A stretch of 64,000 nucleotides of DNA from Arthrobacter sp. MYb213 (GTDB taxonomy: Bacteria > Actinomycetota > Actinomycetes > Actinomycetales > Micrococcaceae). The translations under genes and the position numbers were made by a program. The DNA lies in assembly GCF_002979915.1 (NCBI RefSeq), contig NZ_PCQA01000001.1:496001-560000 (forward strand), written 5' to 3'. This document shows, piece by piece, positions 27,002 through 36,109 of this stretch. How positions within the stretch are numbered: the stretch's first letter is position 1; each line of letters starts with the position of its first letter. The notes beneath the pieces were generated by a model that was not told the origin of the DNA, searched no databases, and saw only the letters and a list, made by a program, of their open reading frames with translations.

Positions 27002-28393
27002 TTAAGACTCGTTGCTCTTTTGTTTGCGATAAAAGAAGTGAACGGTCAGCGCCAGACCGAGCAAAATACAGCCAATAGCGCTCACTGCAAAGGACAAAGT
27101 GACGCCCTGACCCGTGGTGGCACCGAAGGAATCTGCGTGCATGGCGATGATTGCGGCGGAGACCGCGGTACCGAAGGAACTACCCACGGTACGTAGCACC
27201 TGGTTGAAACTTACCGAGCTACCCAACTGTTCGGCCGCGACGCTGCGCGCGATAAGTGCTGGCATGGCCGCGTAGCTGGCACCCATGCCTAGTCCAAAGA
27301 CCAGCATTCCCAGCAGAAGCTCCCATAGTGCGCCGTGCGCTAGCCAGAGGAAGGTTGCAGCCGCCGCAAAAAGTACCGCGCCGATGGGTAACAATGCTGG
27401 GTATCCCACTCGATGCCCGAGCCGGCGCACCAGACGGTTAGCGACCAGGCTGCCTACCGATAGCGGCATGATGACAAATCCAGCCCATAAGATCGGTAGT
27501 GCGAGCCCGAAGTCGGTGGTTTCCGGGGCCTGCGCGACAAGACTGGCCACGGACATGCCGATATAGAGGGCCGCGCCGAGACCGATTGCGGCGAAGTTTG
27601 CCAGCAGTACTTCACCTTGGCGTAGCGTGCGCAGGTTGATCAGCGGGTGAGTTATCCGCAACTCGGTTTTCACCCAGATGAACAGCAAGATAACTGCCAC
27701 TGCAAGAACTAGGACGGTGCGAGCAGAAATCCAACCCCAGTGCGAGCCTTCACTGATGCCTAGTAGGAGCAGGCCCAGTCCGGCAGCTAGGAGCATGGCT
27801 CCGGCAAAGTCGAATTTTGTGCGTGGTGCATTCTCATCGGGTCCGTCGGGCACGATGCGTAGCACCACGAAGATCACGATGAATACAAACACCGCGGCAA
27901 ACCAGAAGGCCCACTGGAAGCTAAACATCCCGGCAATGACACCGGTCAGTGGATATCCGATGCCGATACCGGTGGCAACGGTAACGGACAACGAGGAAAT
28001 TGCATGGTGCACGGTTTTGGGATCCGAATATCGCCTTGCCAGGGCAATCGTCACCGGAACGATGCCGTAAGTCAGACCCTGCATGGCGCGTCCGATGAGG
28101 AATATCCCGAAGGTTGGGGCCAGTGCCGCGAGGATGGAGCCCAACAAAATGATCACCAGGGAATAGAGCAAGAGCTTTTTCTTGTGTGGCCCGTCGCTGA
28201 GCCTGCCCATCACCGGGGTGGCGACCGCACCGGCTAGGAGGTTGACCGTCAACATCCATTGGGCTGCACTGACCGAAATTTCGTAGGTCGCGGCGATGGA
28301 AGGAACTAAGAGCATCCCTAAGGAACTGACAATCGCGGTGGATAACGCCGCAAAGATTAATGTCGGGACAAGATTGGAATTAGTTTGCTTCAT
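27002..28393 (-). CDS. MFS drug exporter (DHA2-like)
   Basis: 463 residues from the ATG at 28393 with GAGGTG just upstream. About 14 predicted membrane helices; motif A appears as GRLSDGPHKKK after helix 2 and motif C-like GIGIGYPLTGVIAG near 145. DHA2 exporters use the proton gradient to expel drugs. The start overlaps the end of the upstream marR gene by 14 bases, so pump and repressor form one operon. Confidence 0.88.
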   Translation of the reverse strand: MKQTNSNLVPTLIFAALSTAIVSSLGMLLVPSIAATYEISVSAAQWMLTVNLLAGAVATPVMGRLSDGPHKKKLLLYSLVIILLGSILAALAPTFGIFLIGRAMQGLTYGIVPVTIALARRYSDPKTVHHAISSLSVTVATGIGIGYPLTGVIAGMFSFQWAFWFAAVFVFIVIFVVLRIVPDGPDENAPRTKFDFAGAMLLAAGLGLLLLGISEGSHWGWISARTVLVLAVAVILLFIWVKTELRITHPLINLRTLRQGEVLLANFAAIGLGAALYIGMSVASLVAQAPETTDFGLALPILWAGFVIMPLSVGSLVANRLVRRLGHRVGYPALLPIGAVLFAAAATFLWLAHGALWELLLGMLVFGLGMGASYAAMPALIARSVAAEQLGSSVSFNQVLRTVGSSFGTAVSAAIIAMHADSFGATTGQGVTLSFAVSAIGCILLGLALTVHFFYRKQKSNES

Positions 28394-28820
28394 GCCCACC
28401 TCGCGAAATATGAGTTAGTGCTGTCAGTGCGTGGCGGATCGATTCTTGCTGTGTGGGAGCGAGGTTTTTGTTGATCATCTCAGCCAGTGCCGTCCGTGCC
28501 AGTTGGCGTTCAGCGTGAAGTTTTTGGGCCCCGGAGTCGGTTAGTGCGAACCAGGTGCGGCGCAGGTCTGCCGGATCCTTGGTACGCACCAGAAGTCCCA
28601 TTTCGACTAACTCCTTGGCTGCCAAGGAAATCGCTTGTTGGCTGACCCCGACCTTGTCTTTCATGGCGGCCGCCGTAATTTTTCCTTGTTCCTCAGCCAA
28701 ACTCAGAATGCCAAGCTTCCCAGCGGAAATACTTCGAACCTTATTGAGCATTCCGAATAACGGATAAATGGCGTCGAGTAGGTCATCTGCAAGGTTGGGA
28801 TCTGCTGGCGATGAGGTCAT
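28380..28820 (-). CDS. MarR-family repressor of the MFS operon
   Basis: 146 residues. Winged helix at ~45-110: AAAMKDKVGVSQQAISLAAKELVEMGLLVRTKDPADLRRTWFALT shows recognition helix and the basic wing tip DPADLRR. MarR dimers bind palindromes and release on ligand binding. A near-perfect 24-base palindrome lies directly upstream. The -10 box TAGAAT is six bases from the ATG, so the mRNA is probably leaderless. Confidence 0.9.
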   Translation of the reverse strand: MTSSPADPNLADDLLDAIYPLFGMLNKVRSISAGKLGILSLAEEQGKITAAAMKDKVGVSQQAISLAAKELVEMGLLVRTKDPADLRRTWFALTDSGAQKLHAERQLARTALAEMINKNLAPTQQESIRHALTALTHISRGGHEAN

Positions 28821-28826
28821 TTAACT

Positions 28827-28856
28827 ATTCTACAACTAACTTGTACAAGTGAGTTG
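28827..28856 (-). promoter_or_regulatory. marR-MFS promoter with MarR operator palindrome
   Basis: Palindrome 28833-28856: CAACT-a-ACTTGTACAAGT-g-AGTTG, symmetric in 22 of 24 positions. The -10 box TAGAAT (28832-28827) abuts it, so a bound repressor would cover the spacer and -35 region. Confidence 0.75.
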
Positions 28857-28928
28857 ATGTTTTATCTCACCTGCTTTACTACGACGTCATGTTTGGTCGT
28901 ACTCGCTTGCACCACCGAAAATAGTTTC

Positions 28929-29852
28929 ATGGCTTCAACTTTGACCCTCGTATCCCGCCCAGCACTCCCCCGTGAACGTTTTGATGAACTCCTTGCGCAG
29001 CTAGGTAATCAACTGCCTGCCGCCACGGCGGCAATTTTTAGCGTGCACGAGTCGGCTACCCGCTGGGTCGCCAAGACCCGGATCGAAAACGTCGACACCC
29101 TGGACTTGCGCACCAAAGCATTAGCTAGCTTTGATGCTTTGGTCGACTCAGGAATTTTCTCCGCCGGCGAAGCCTGTGTGACGGTTCTGGACAGCGCGCT
29201 GACCGATGCCAAACGCATCTTGCTCTTGATGGACGTTGATTCAACACTGATCAAACAGGAAGTCATCGAGCTTCTCGCTGCCCACGCCGGACGCGAACAA
29301 GAGGTAGCAGCCGTCACCGAGGCCGCAATGCGCGGTGAACTGGACTTCGCCCAGTCCTTAATCCAACGCGTAGCAACGCTGAAAGACCTACCGGAATCGG
29401 TCTTATACGAGGTCATTTCTCGAGTTATTTTCTCCGACGGAGCACGCGAATTAGTTCAGCGGATGCACGCAGCCGGTCACGTAGTGGGTGTTGTTTCCGG
29501 CGGATTCCAGCAAATCCTTGATCCCCTGGCTCAAGAGCTGAAGTTGGATCACGCGTTGGCAAATACGCTGGGAATTACCGACGGACTGCTTGATGGCACC
29601 GTGCACGGGCAAATAGTTGACCGCGCGATGAAAGAAAAGATGTTGCGCGCGTGGGCTGCCGAACACGGCATCAACATGTCAGCAACTATTGCCGCCGGTG
29701 ATGGCGCCAACGACCTAGACATGGTCACCGCAGCAGGACTGGGTGTAGCGTTTAATGCGAAACCAGCCTTGCGCGAGCAGTCCGGTGCACGCATTGATTT
29801 TAGTCGCCTAGATGTGATCGCCGACCTAGTTTTAGACGACTTTGACGCTTGA
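28929..29852 (+). CDS. serB: Phosphoserine phosphatase
   Basis: 307 residues from the ATG at 28929; an upstream in-frame extension (from 28854) would start inside the MarR operator and is not believed. HAD motif 1 MDVDST with Asp102 and Asp104, motif 2 VSGG near 188, motif 3 GDGANDLDM near 258. The N-terminal ~90 residues would be the ACT-like regulatory part. Final step of serine synthesis, in the cytoplasm; serine also feeds the cysE-cysK pair at 60-61 kb. Confidence 0.92.
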   Translation: MASTLTLVSRPALPRERFDELLAQLGNQLPAATAAIFSVHESATRWVAKTRIENVDTLDLRTKALASFDALVDSGIFSAGEACVTVLDSALTDAKRILLLMDVDSTLIKQEVIELLAAHAGREQEVAAVTEAAMRGELDFAQSLIQRVATLKDLPESVLYEVISRVIFSDGARELVQRMHAAGHVVGVVSGGFQQILDPLAQELKLDHALANTLGITDGLLDGTVHGQIVDRAMKEKMLRAWAAEHGINMSATIAAGDGANDLDMVTAAGLGVAFNAKPALREQSGARIDFSRLDVIADLVLDDFDA

Positions 29853-30012
29853 AATCCAACAAGTCGATAACAATTTCGGTGTTTACCCCCACAACGCCAT
29901 GCATCGGTTGTTCCAACAGTTAGTATTTCTTTTGGTGCACCGATGCGCGGCGAAGTAAAAATTCGCGTCTCGGGCCCGGCCCCAATCGCTTTTCGAAAGA
30001 GCTAACAGACAA

Positions 30013-31752
30013 GTGCAGACCCCCTCCCCGGACAGTTCCTCCTCGCCATCGCCAAGCAAACGGTCTAAGGACCAGAGCCGAAACAAAGCCAAGCCTTGGA
30101 TCATCACTGGTTCCTGCGTGGTGGCGGCAGCAGCACTCTACTTCGGTGGCGCCGCTCTTATTAGTGCCCAAGTTCCAGCGAACGCCAGCATTGCTGGGGT
30201 GAGCATCGGATCAATGAGCCAGGATGACGCCCGAGCTGCCCTGAACAAGTCTGTTGTTCCGATAGCTTCGAAGCCTTTCGACGTGCAGATCAACTCGCAG
30301 AACTACAAGATGGACCCAGTCAAGGCTGGGCTGACGCTCAACGTTGACGACACCGTCGCAGATCTGACCGGCTACGAGGCAAATCCGGTAGAACTCATCG
30401 ACCGTCTGACGGGCAAATACACGGCCACCGCTAGCATCGACGTTGATCAGGACAAGCTGACTTCGCAGCTGGCGGCGTTAGCGAAAAAGGCTGACGCTAA
30501 GGTAACCGAAGGCGATATCACCTTTGCCGAGGGCAAAGCCAAACTGGTCAAGCCCGTAGATGGGGTGAGCCTGAAACAAGATGAGGCTGCGAAGGTCCTC
30601 ACCAGCGACTGGCGAATCGGCGCACCGGCAATCGAATTGCCTAGCGAAATTGCCAAGCCTGAAATTTCCGAGGATACCTTGCAGTCTTTCTACGACGACA
30701 AGGTCAAAGCCCTGTTGAAGGACAAAGTCAGCCTCACCTCGGATAAGAAGAAGGTCGATATTTCGGCTGCAGCCATCGCGGCGACTGCAAGTTACACTCC
30801 CAAGGATGGCGCACCAGCGATCACCTTGGATGATAAAAAACTGTTTAAAGCAGCCACCACGAATTCTGAGTTCAGCAGCACCGCAAAGAACGCACGAATT
30901 ACCCTCTCCGGCGGCAAGCCAACCATCACCAAGTCGACCACGGGTCTGGCCTTGGAAACTAAGGGACTGGGCGCAAAGGTCTTAGCCGCCACCGAAACTA
31001 AAGAACGCACCGCACAGGTTGTTCTCAAAACTTCCGAGGCTGAATTCACCACCGCGGATGCTAAGAAGTTGGGTATCAAGGAAGAGATCGTTGAATTCTC
31101 TACCCCGTACCCAACCTCCGATAGGGTGCGCACCAAGAACCTGCATGCCGGATCAGATCGCATCAACGGAACCGTGATCAAGCCCGGAGAGAACTTCTCA
31201 CTGCTTCAGGCACTGGGCCCAATTACCGTGGCAAACGGCTACTTTAGCTCCGGTGTGGTCGAGAGCGGTTTCAGTACCGAGGCAGTTGGTGGCGGGCTCT
31301 CACAGGTTTCCACTCAGCTATACAACGTCGGCTTCCTCGCCGGATATGACGACGTCACGCACAAGCCACACTCCCGTTGGTTTGACCGCTACCCAGCAGG
31401 TCGTGAAGCCACCCTCTGGGAAGGCCAAGTTGACATGGTGTGGAAGAACAACACCCCTTACGGCGTGATGATTCAGGCGTGGGTCAGTGGCGATCGTGTT
31501 CACACCCGCTTGTGGAGCACGAAGTACTGGAAGGTTAGCCAGAAGAGCTCGGGCAAGTACAACATGACTAACCCTGAGACCCGGTACAACCCAGCCGATA
31601 AGTGTGTTTCGGAAAGTGGTGGGCAGAAGGGCTTTAGCATCGACATCACGCGTAACCGCAGCACGATTGATGGCTCCAAAACTCTTCCACCAGATGTTAA
31701 GAGCTGGACCTACCAGCCTTGGCACAAGGTAGTGTGCGGCAAGAAGCCGTAA
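30013..31752 (+). CDS. VanW-family protein with peptidoglycan-binding-like repeats
   Basis: 579 residues from a GTG. A Ser/Lys-rich cytoplasmic tail is followed by one membrane helix (~33-57); the long outside part has two PG_binding_4-type repeats (~60-290), then the VanW domain (~360-500; TYPTSDRV-type segment, FSLLQALGPI, SQVSTQLYNVGF). VanW proteins are widespread cell-wall-associated proteins of unknown activity, first seen in a vancomycin cluster; resistance is not implied here. A strong terminator follows. Confidence 0.88.
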   Translation: MQTPSPDSSSSPSPSKRSKDQSRNKAKPWIITGSCVVAAAALYFGGAALISAQVPANASIAGVSIGSMSQDDARAALNKSVVPIASKPFDVQINSQNYKMDPVKAGLTLNVDDTVADLTGYEANPVELIDRLTGKYTATASIDVDQDKLTSQLAALAKKADAKVTEGDITFAEGKAKLVKPVDGVSLKQDEAAKVLTSDWRIGAPAIELPSEIAKPEISEDTLQSFYDDKVKALLKDKVSLTSDKKKVDISAAAIAATASYTPKDGAPAITLDDKKLFKAATTNSEFSSTAKNARITLSGGKPTITKSTTGLALETKGLGAKVLAATETKERTAQVVLKTSEAEFTTADAKKLGIKEEIVEFSTPYPTSDRVRTKNLHAGSDRINGTVIKPGENFSLLQALGPITVANGYFSSGVVESGFSTEAVGGGLSQVSTQLYNVGFLAGYDDVTHKPHSRWFDRYPAGREATLWEGQVDMVWKNNTPYGVMIQAWVSGDRVHTRLWSTKYWKVSQKSSGKYNMTNPETRYNPADKCVSESGGQKGFSIDITRNRSTIDGSKTLPPDVKSWTYQPWHKVVCGKKP

Positions 31753-31763
31753 CTCAAAATTTC

Positions 31764-31800
31764 AAGGCGCCTTTTGATTCATTCAAGAGGCGCCTTTTTT
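31764..31800 (+). terminator. Terminator after VanW gene
   Basis: AAGGCGCCT ... AGGCGCCTT stem followed by a T run, ending just before the next gene. Confidence 0.85.
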
Positions 31801-31825
31801 GAACTCGAAACCAGCAGGAGAATTT

Positions 31826-32632
31826 GTGCGTGAAAGTTTAGCCAGCCCATACCTTAGTTACTATGACGGGCAATTACGTACCGATGCGGAGACTCCCAGC
31901 GCCGTAAAGGTTCAGCGTCTAGGTCCCCTACGGCTGATCAATTTCACGGGCGGTCAGGGGTTTATCACCTATGCCCACATTGCTCCGACCGATGACACCA
32001 ACCTGGCATCTCTGGTCGGCGAATCGCTCGCTTACTTTCGAGAGCAACCAGAAATCCACGACGTCGAATGGAAGAGCCGGGGTCATGACCACGCGCCGGG
32101 TCTGCACGAGCAGTTACTTGCACACGGTTTCGCAGTCGACGCTAGCGAGTCAATCATGGTCGGGCGAGCCGCCGATCTGAGTGCCGAAACGCCGCTACCG
32201 GCTGGTGTCAGACTTCGTCAGATCTTCTCCGAAGCTGATGTTCGCGCGATGACCGCGATGCAGGACCTGACCTTTGGAGAAGCGGTATCAGCGCATCACG
32301 CCGAGGCGATTCTTCGTCGTTTGGCCACCGCGGATGGAATGCAATTGTGGGTGGCGGAGAACAGTACGGGAGAAATACTCAGTGCAGGTCGCCTCGAACC
32401 GGTTCCTGGCACGGATTTTGCAGGCATCTGGGGTGGCGCAACCGTTGCGGCCTACCGTGGGCAAGGAATTTATCGGGCGCTGACCGCCGCTCGGGCACGA
32501 GCCGCCCTGGACCTGGGCAAAACTCTGATCCATAGTGACTCAACTGAGTATTCCAGACCCATCTTGGAGCGCTACGGCCTGCTGAAGGTCTCCACCACTA
32601 CGCCTTACCGCTGGAGCCGGACGCAGCTCTAA
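31826..32632 (+). CDS. GNAT-family N-acetyltransferase
   Basis: 268 residues from the GTG at 31826, with AGGAGA five bases upstream; an in-frame TTG at 31799 sits in the terminator T run and is rejected. The C-terminal half holds the GNAT fold with the acetyl-CoA motif AAYRGQGIYRALTAAR near 215-230 (Q/RxxGxG/A form). Substrate unknown. Confidence 0.8.
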   Translation: MRESLASPYLSYYDGQLRTDAETPSAVKVQRLGPLRLINFTGGQGFITYAHIAPTDDTNLASLVGESLAYFREQPEIHDVEWKSRGHDHAPGLHEQLLAHGFAVDASESIMVGRAADLSAETPLPAGVRLRQIFSEADVRAMTAMQDLTFGEAVSAHHAEAILRRLATADGMQLWVAENSTGEILSAGRLEPVPGTDFAGIWGGATVAAYRGQGIYRALTAARARAALDLGKTLIHSDSTEYSRPILERYGLLKVSTTTPYRWSRTQL

Positions 32633-32655
32633 AGGGCGCTTACGGTGCAGCATAA

Positions 32656-32698
32656 AGGCCTGCCGTTCGACTCCTGTGCGGGAGCGAACGACAGGCCT
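32656..32698 (-). terminator. Terminator of the SDR pair
   Basis: AGGCCTG-c-CGTTCG ... CGAACG-a-CAGGCCT hairpin between convergent genes; on the minus strand it ends in TTTATG. Confidence 0.6.
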
Positions 32699-32724
32699 AA
32701 AAAAACTACTTGGCGAACAGGTTC

Positions 32725-33474
32725 TTACTGCTCAGCTTGCTTCAAGAAGTCACCGGCGCCACCAACAAGTTCGGTGTGTCCGGTTTCCACGTCAGCGAAG
32801 ACCATCTTGGCAACTTCGGCACCAAATTCTTCAACCGAGTACAACTTACCGGCCGCTTCTCGACGCGCGTCAATAGCGCCTGGCTCCATGCGATTAAGCA
32901 GTGTGGCGGTGATGGTGCCCTCAATCATGTCACCGGAGACCACCACAAAATTGATGTTCTTCTCGGCCAGCTTTGGAATGAATTCACGCAAGGCATCTTC
33001 ACCGGCGCGCTTGGACTGTGCAACCTGGTCGTAGGCTTCCATGGTGGAGACCTGCTTGATGAAGTGCGCCTGGTGGCTGGTCACGAAGACCACACGGCCA
33101 CCCTCGCTCATTGCTGGCAAGGCAGCCTCGAGCATGGCGACCTGAGCGTCGCGGTTAAGTCGGAGCGCGTAGTTCTCCCCCATGGAGGTTTCCATGCCAC
33201 CGGAGGCGTTGAGCACCAGTACGTCTAACGTTCCGAAGTTCTCTACGGCCGCGTCAACCAATGCCTGGGGACCCTCGGTGGTGGTCAGGTCGGCACCTAC
33301 AGCAACGGCCTTGCCGCCCTTGTCTTCGATAGCTGCCACGATCTTGTTCGCACGTGGCGCCTTGGCGCGGTAGTTGATAACTACTCCCAGGCCTTCTGCT
33401 GCCAGTTCCTGTGCGGTGACCGCGCCGATGCCGCGCGACGAGCCGGTGACGATTGCACCCTTGTATTCGCTCAA
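32725..33474 (-). CDS. SDR oxidoreductase, candidate FabL-like enoyl-ACP reductase
   Basis: 249 residues from the TTG at 33474, which has AAGGAG seven bases upstream. NAD(P) motif TGSSRGIG near the N-terminus. Instead of the usual Tyr-x3-Lys it has YDQVAQSK, that is Tyr-x6-Lys, the spacing of enoyl-ACP reductases such as InhA/FabI and of the FabG-like FabL. The NAG box is replaced by NASGG, again FabL-like. It follows fabG on the same transcript, the place where many actinobacteria keep fabI/inhA. An ordinary SDR of other function remains possible. Confidence 0.7.
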   Translation of the reverse strand: MSEYKGAIVTGSSRGIGAVTAQELAAEGLGVVINYRAKAPRANKIVAAIEDKGGKAVAVGADLTTTEGPQALVDAAVENFGTLDVLVLNASGGMETSMGENYALRLNRDAQVAMLEAALPAMSEGGRVVFVTSHQAHFIKQVSTMEAYDQVAQSKRAGEDALREFIPKLAEKNINFVVVSGDMIEGTITATLLNRMEPGAIDARREAAGKLYSVEEFGAEVAKMVFADVETGHTELVGGAGDFLKQAEQ

Positions 33475-33513
33475 CTTTTTACTCCTTAGGTAAATCAAAA
33501 ATTGGGGGTAGTT

Positions 33514-34236
33514 TTAGTGGCCCATGCCAAGGCCGCCATCAACCGGGATAACCGCCCCGGAGATGTAGGCTGCTTCATCGCTAGCAACCCAGCGCACCAC
33601 GTTGGCGACCTCTTCCGGCTCGGCAAAGCGGTTGGCCGGGATGGAGGCGAGGTAAGACTTCTGAGTTTCTTCTGGAAGTACCGCGGTCATTTCGGTGTTG
33701 ATAAAGCCTGGCGCCACCACGTTTGCGGTGATATTACGTGAGCCAAGTTCGCGGGTCAGTGAGCGAGCAATGCCCACGAGGCCGGCCTTGGACGCAGCGT
33801 AATTGATCTGGCCCGGTGAACCGTAAAGCCCAACCACCGAGGAGATCAGCACAACACGGCCACGCTTGAGGCGAAGCATGCCCTTGCTGGCTCGTTTAAT
33901 CACGCGGAAGGCGCCGGTGAGGTTAGTGTCGATCACCGAGGTGAAGTCATCTTCGCTCATGCGCAGCAGCAGCGTGTCTTTAGTTACACCGGCGTTAGCG
34001 ATGAGTACTTCGACCGGTCCGTGGGCCGCTTCAACCTCTTTGAACGCCGCATCGATTGATTCGGCGTCGGTAACATCGGCCTTCACGCCGAGCAGTCCTT
34101 CGGGAACCTCACCACTACGGTAGGTGATGGCAACCTTGTCCCCGTTGGCTTCGAAGGAACGCGCGATGGCTAGGCCAATTCCGCGGTTTCCGCCGGTCAC
34201 CAGTACGCTGCGGCCGTTGGTGGTTTCCGTGCTCAA
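33514..34236 (-). CDS. fabG: 3-oxoacyl-ACP reductase FabG
   Basis: 240 residues from the TTG at 34236 with GGAG seven bases upstream; the open frame extends further but without a site. TGGNRGIG cofactor motif, NAGVTKDTLLLRM, catalytic SSVVGLYGSPGQINYAASK and the C-terminal GGLGMGH tail typical of actinobacterial FabG/MabA. Reduces 3-oxoacyl-ACP with NADPH in type II fatty acid synthesis. The downstream SDR begins after 39 bases. Confidence 0.9.
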   Translation of the reverse strand: MSTETTNGRSVLVTGGNRGIGLAIARSFEANGDKVAITYRSGEVPEGLLGVKADVTDAESIDAAFKEVEAAHGPVEVLIANAGVTKDTLLLRMSEDDFTSVIDTNLTGAFRVIKRASKGMLRLKRGRVVLISSVVGLYGSPGQINYAASKAGLVGIARSLTRELGSRNITANVVAPGFINTEMTAVLPEETQKSYLASIPANRFAEPEEVANVVRWVASDEAAYISGAVIPVDGGLGMGH

Positions 34237-34445
34237 TGTAATTCTCCATCCATGCCGTCGGCGCACTCCGTCGGTTACGGGGCGCCAGAACAGACACTTT
34301 GCTTAGGTCAGTAGCTAGTCTGAGAACAATCCTATTAGTTACCACGCAGTATTACAGCTTCGACGGCATGTAGAAATTCGGTTCTCACAGGCACAAGTGA
34401 GAGAATGAAGGCAGAAATAGCCCCGTTGAGCGAAGTTCGAAAGCT

Positions 34446-34850
34446 ATGTCACACCAGCATGCGAACCATGGTCCAAAGGACCAGCCGGTTCACCGAATTA
34501 CCGAAGCGCGCGAGTCTCACACCTCGGAGCGTGACCTGCGCATACGCAAATACACGATTTCTATGACCGTGCGTATGCTGTGCTTCATCTTGGCGTTCTT
34601 CTTTGAAGGCTGGGTCCGCTGGGTACTTCTCGCCGGAGCGGTGATCTTGCCCTATATCGCCGTAGTCATCGCCAACGGCGGGGCAGACCTGACAAGGCGC
34701 GAACCGCCCGCAGAATTTTTTACGGCCAAAGATCCGGAGCAGCTAGAAAACACGGTCCGACCTACCCCGGTCAACGAACCAGAGATCGTGATCATCGAGG
34801 GCACACTGACCGACCCTGCTCCCCCATCCGACGTACCTAAGGAGGCATAA
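34446..34850 (+). CDS. DUF3099 membrane protein
   Basis: 134 residues. A charged N-terminal segment with HRITEARESHTSERDLR, two closely spaced membrane helices (~45-62 and ~65-83) and a Pro/Glu-rich tail. This is the actinobacterial DUF3099 family of unknown role. The stop is directly followed by the ATG of the next gene, and SURF1 follows that, a conserved actinobacterial order. Confidence 0.82.
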   Translation: MSHQHANHGPKDQPVHRITEARESHTSERDLRIRKYTISMTVRMLCFILAFFFEGWVRWVLLAGAVILPYIAVVIANGGADLTRREPPAEFFTAKDPEQLENTVRPTPVNEPEIVIIEGTLTDPAPPSDVPKEA

Positions 34851-35093
34851 ATGGATCTTCTCGGTTCATTAGCAGGCGCGAGTTCTGCGCCTACCGAAGT
34901 TCAATGCTCGCGTAAGGGATGCCGGGCGCCGGCAGCTTTTCAGATTTTATGGAATAACCCCAAGATTCATACCCCAGAGCGCCGAAAGATCTGGTTGGCC
35001 TGTACTGAGCACCGCGAGTGGTTAGAAACCTATCTGAAAGAGCGTTTGCTCTATAAGGACACCCTGCCCATGGGCGAAGGAGCTAATCAGTAA
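34851..35093 (+). CDS. Small zinc-ribbon-like protein
   Basis: 80 residues with a C-x4-C pair (CSRKGC) and a C-x2-H pair (CTEH), a likely zinc site. Homologues in related genomes are small conserved proteins, sometimes labelled acetone carboxylase without support. Its fixed place between DUF3099 and SURF1 hints at a cytochrome-oxidase or membrane-related role, which is inference only. Confidence 0.75.
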   Translation: MDLLGSLAGASSAPTEVQCSRKGCRAPAAFQILWNNPKIHTPERRKIWLACTEHREWLETYLKERLLYKDTLPMGEGANQ

Positions 35094-36002
35094 ATGTATC
35101 GTTTTTTGGCCAGCACCCGCTGGGTTGGCTGGTTGCTACTGGTCGTCATTTTTGCTGCAGCCTGCGCCGGGCTCGGTAAATGGCAGTCTGATCGTCGCAC
35201 CGAGGTACTCACCGGCATTTCCCACGTGAACAACAACTACGACGCCACACCGATTTCCGGTGACCAGGCGCTGGAGAAGTTCAAGTCATTGCCTGAAGAA
35301 GACACCTGGATGACCGTTGAGCTCACCGGTCAGTACCTCAGCGAAGACACGCGCATCGTACGCAACAGGATTAAGGCTTCCCGCCCGGGATATGAGGTGC
35401 TGGTTCCGTTCCGCACCGAATCCGGTACCACGGTAGTTATCGACCGCGGGTTCCTCCCTATCGGCAACTCCGAAAACGGTCGCCCCGATGCGGTTCCCGC
35501 CGCTCCTGCTGGAACGGTCACGGTGGACGCACGACTGAAGGCCGGGGAGATCAAACTGGATCGCGGGGCCCCCGATGGCCAGCTCGCCTCCATTCATCTG
35601 CCCACATATGCCGCGCAACTTCCCTACCCGATCTCCGAAGGTGCCTACGGCATCATGTATGAGGAAGACCCAGCTCCGGCCACAGCACCACAGCCCTTGG
35701 ATGCACCGGACACCGATGAAGGTCCACACCTTTCCTACGAGTTCCAGTGGTACTTCTTTGGGATCTTATCCTTCGTAGGCTTCTGGTACGCGGCGAAGCA
35801 ACAGCGCAAGATCAACGCCGAAGACGCCGCCGAGCTCGCCGAGGCCAAGGCGTTGGGCTTTGATGAACCAATTCACCGGGTCCGCAAGCTACGCGCGAAG
35901 GAAGAGAAGAAGTTCCGCCGCGACGGGTCGCTGACCGATGAGGCCTATGAGGATCTCATGCTAGATGAAGATTCGCCCAAGGGCGGCGACAAACCCCAGT
36001 AA
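35094..36002 (+). CDS. SURF1-family cytochrome oxidase biogenesis protein
   Basis: 302 residues. One helix at each end of a soluble domain (~10-28 and ~218-236), the SURF1 layout; N-terminal GLGKWQSDRR and the later VVIDRGFLP segment are family signatures. SURF1 helps insert heme a into the aa3-type oxidase. The C-terminal ~60 residues are a charged actinobacterial extension. Start directly follows the upstream stop. Confidence 0.9.
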   Translation: MYRFLASTRWVGWLLLVVIFAAACAGLGKWQSDRRTEVLTGISHVNNNYDATPISGDQALEKFKSLPEEDTWMTVELTGQYLSEDTRIVRNRIKASRPGYEVLVPFRTESGTTVVIDRGFLPIGNSENGRPDAVPAAPAGTVTVDARLKAGEIKLDRGAPDGQLASIHLPTYAAQLPYPISEGAYGIMYEEDPAPATAPQPLDAPDTDEGPHLSYEFQWYFFGILSFVGFWYAAKQQRKINAEDAAELAEAKALGFDEPIHRVRKLRAKEEKKFRRDGSLTDEAYEDLMLDEDSPKGGDKPQ

Positions 36003-36009
36003 CGCAACA

Positions 36010-36040
36010 AGCCCACGGCCGGTGGCCGTGGGCTCTTCTT
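36010..36040 (+). terminator. Terminator after SURF1
   Basis: AGCCCACGGCC-ggt-GGCCGTGGGCT stem followed by CTTCTTT. Confidence 0.8.
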
Positions 36041-36050
36041 TAGGATCAGC

Positions 36051-36095
36051 AAAGCCTTGGGCCACCATCCTCTATGGATGGTGGCCCACGGCTTT
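36051..36095. terminator. Second, bidirectional terminator between SURF1 and ABC-F genes
   Basis: AAAGCC-t-TGGGCCACCATCC and its near-complement around TCTAT, ending GGCTTTT on the plus side and GGCTTTG on the minus side. Confidence 0.75.
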
Positions 36096-36109
36096 TAAGC
36101 TGTACTGGC

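Noticed and set aside
28854-28928. 25-codon N-terminal extension of serB
   Set aside because: Would start from TTG within the MarR operator; family proteins begin near the ATG at 28929.
30013-31752. VanW gene as a vancomycin-resistance marker
   Set aside because: VanW and VanZ-type domains are common in glycopeptide-sensitive actinobacteria; no vanHAX genes are present.
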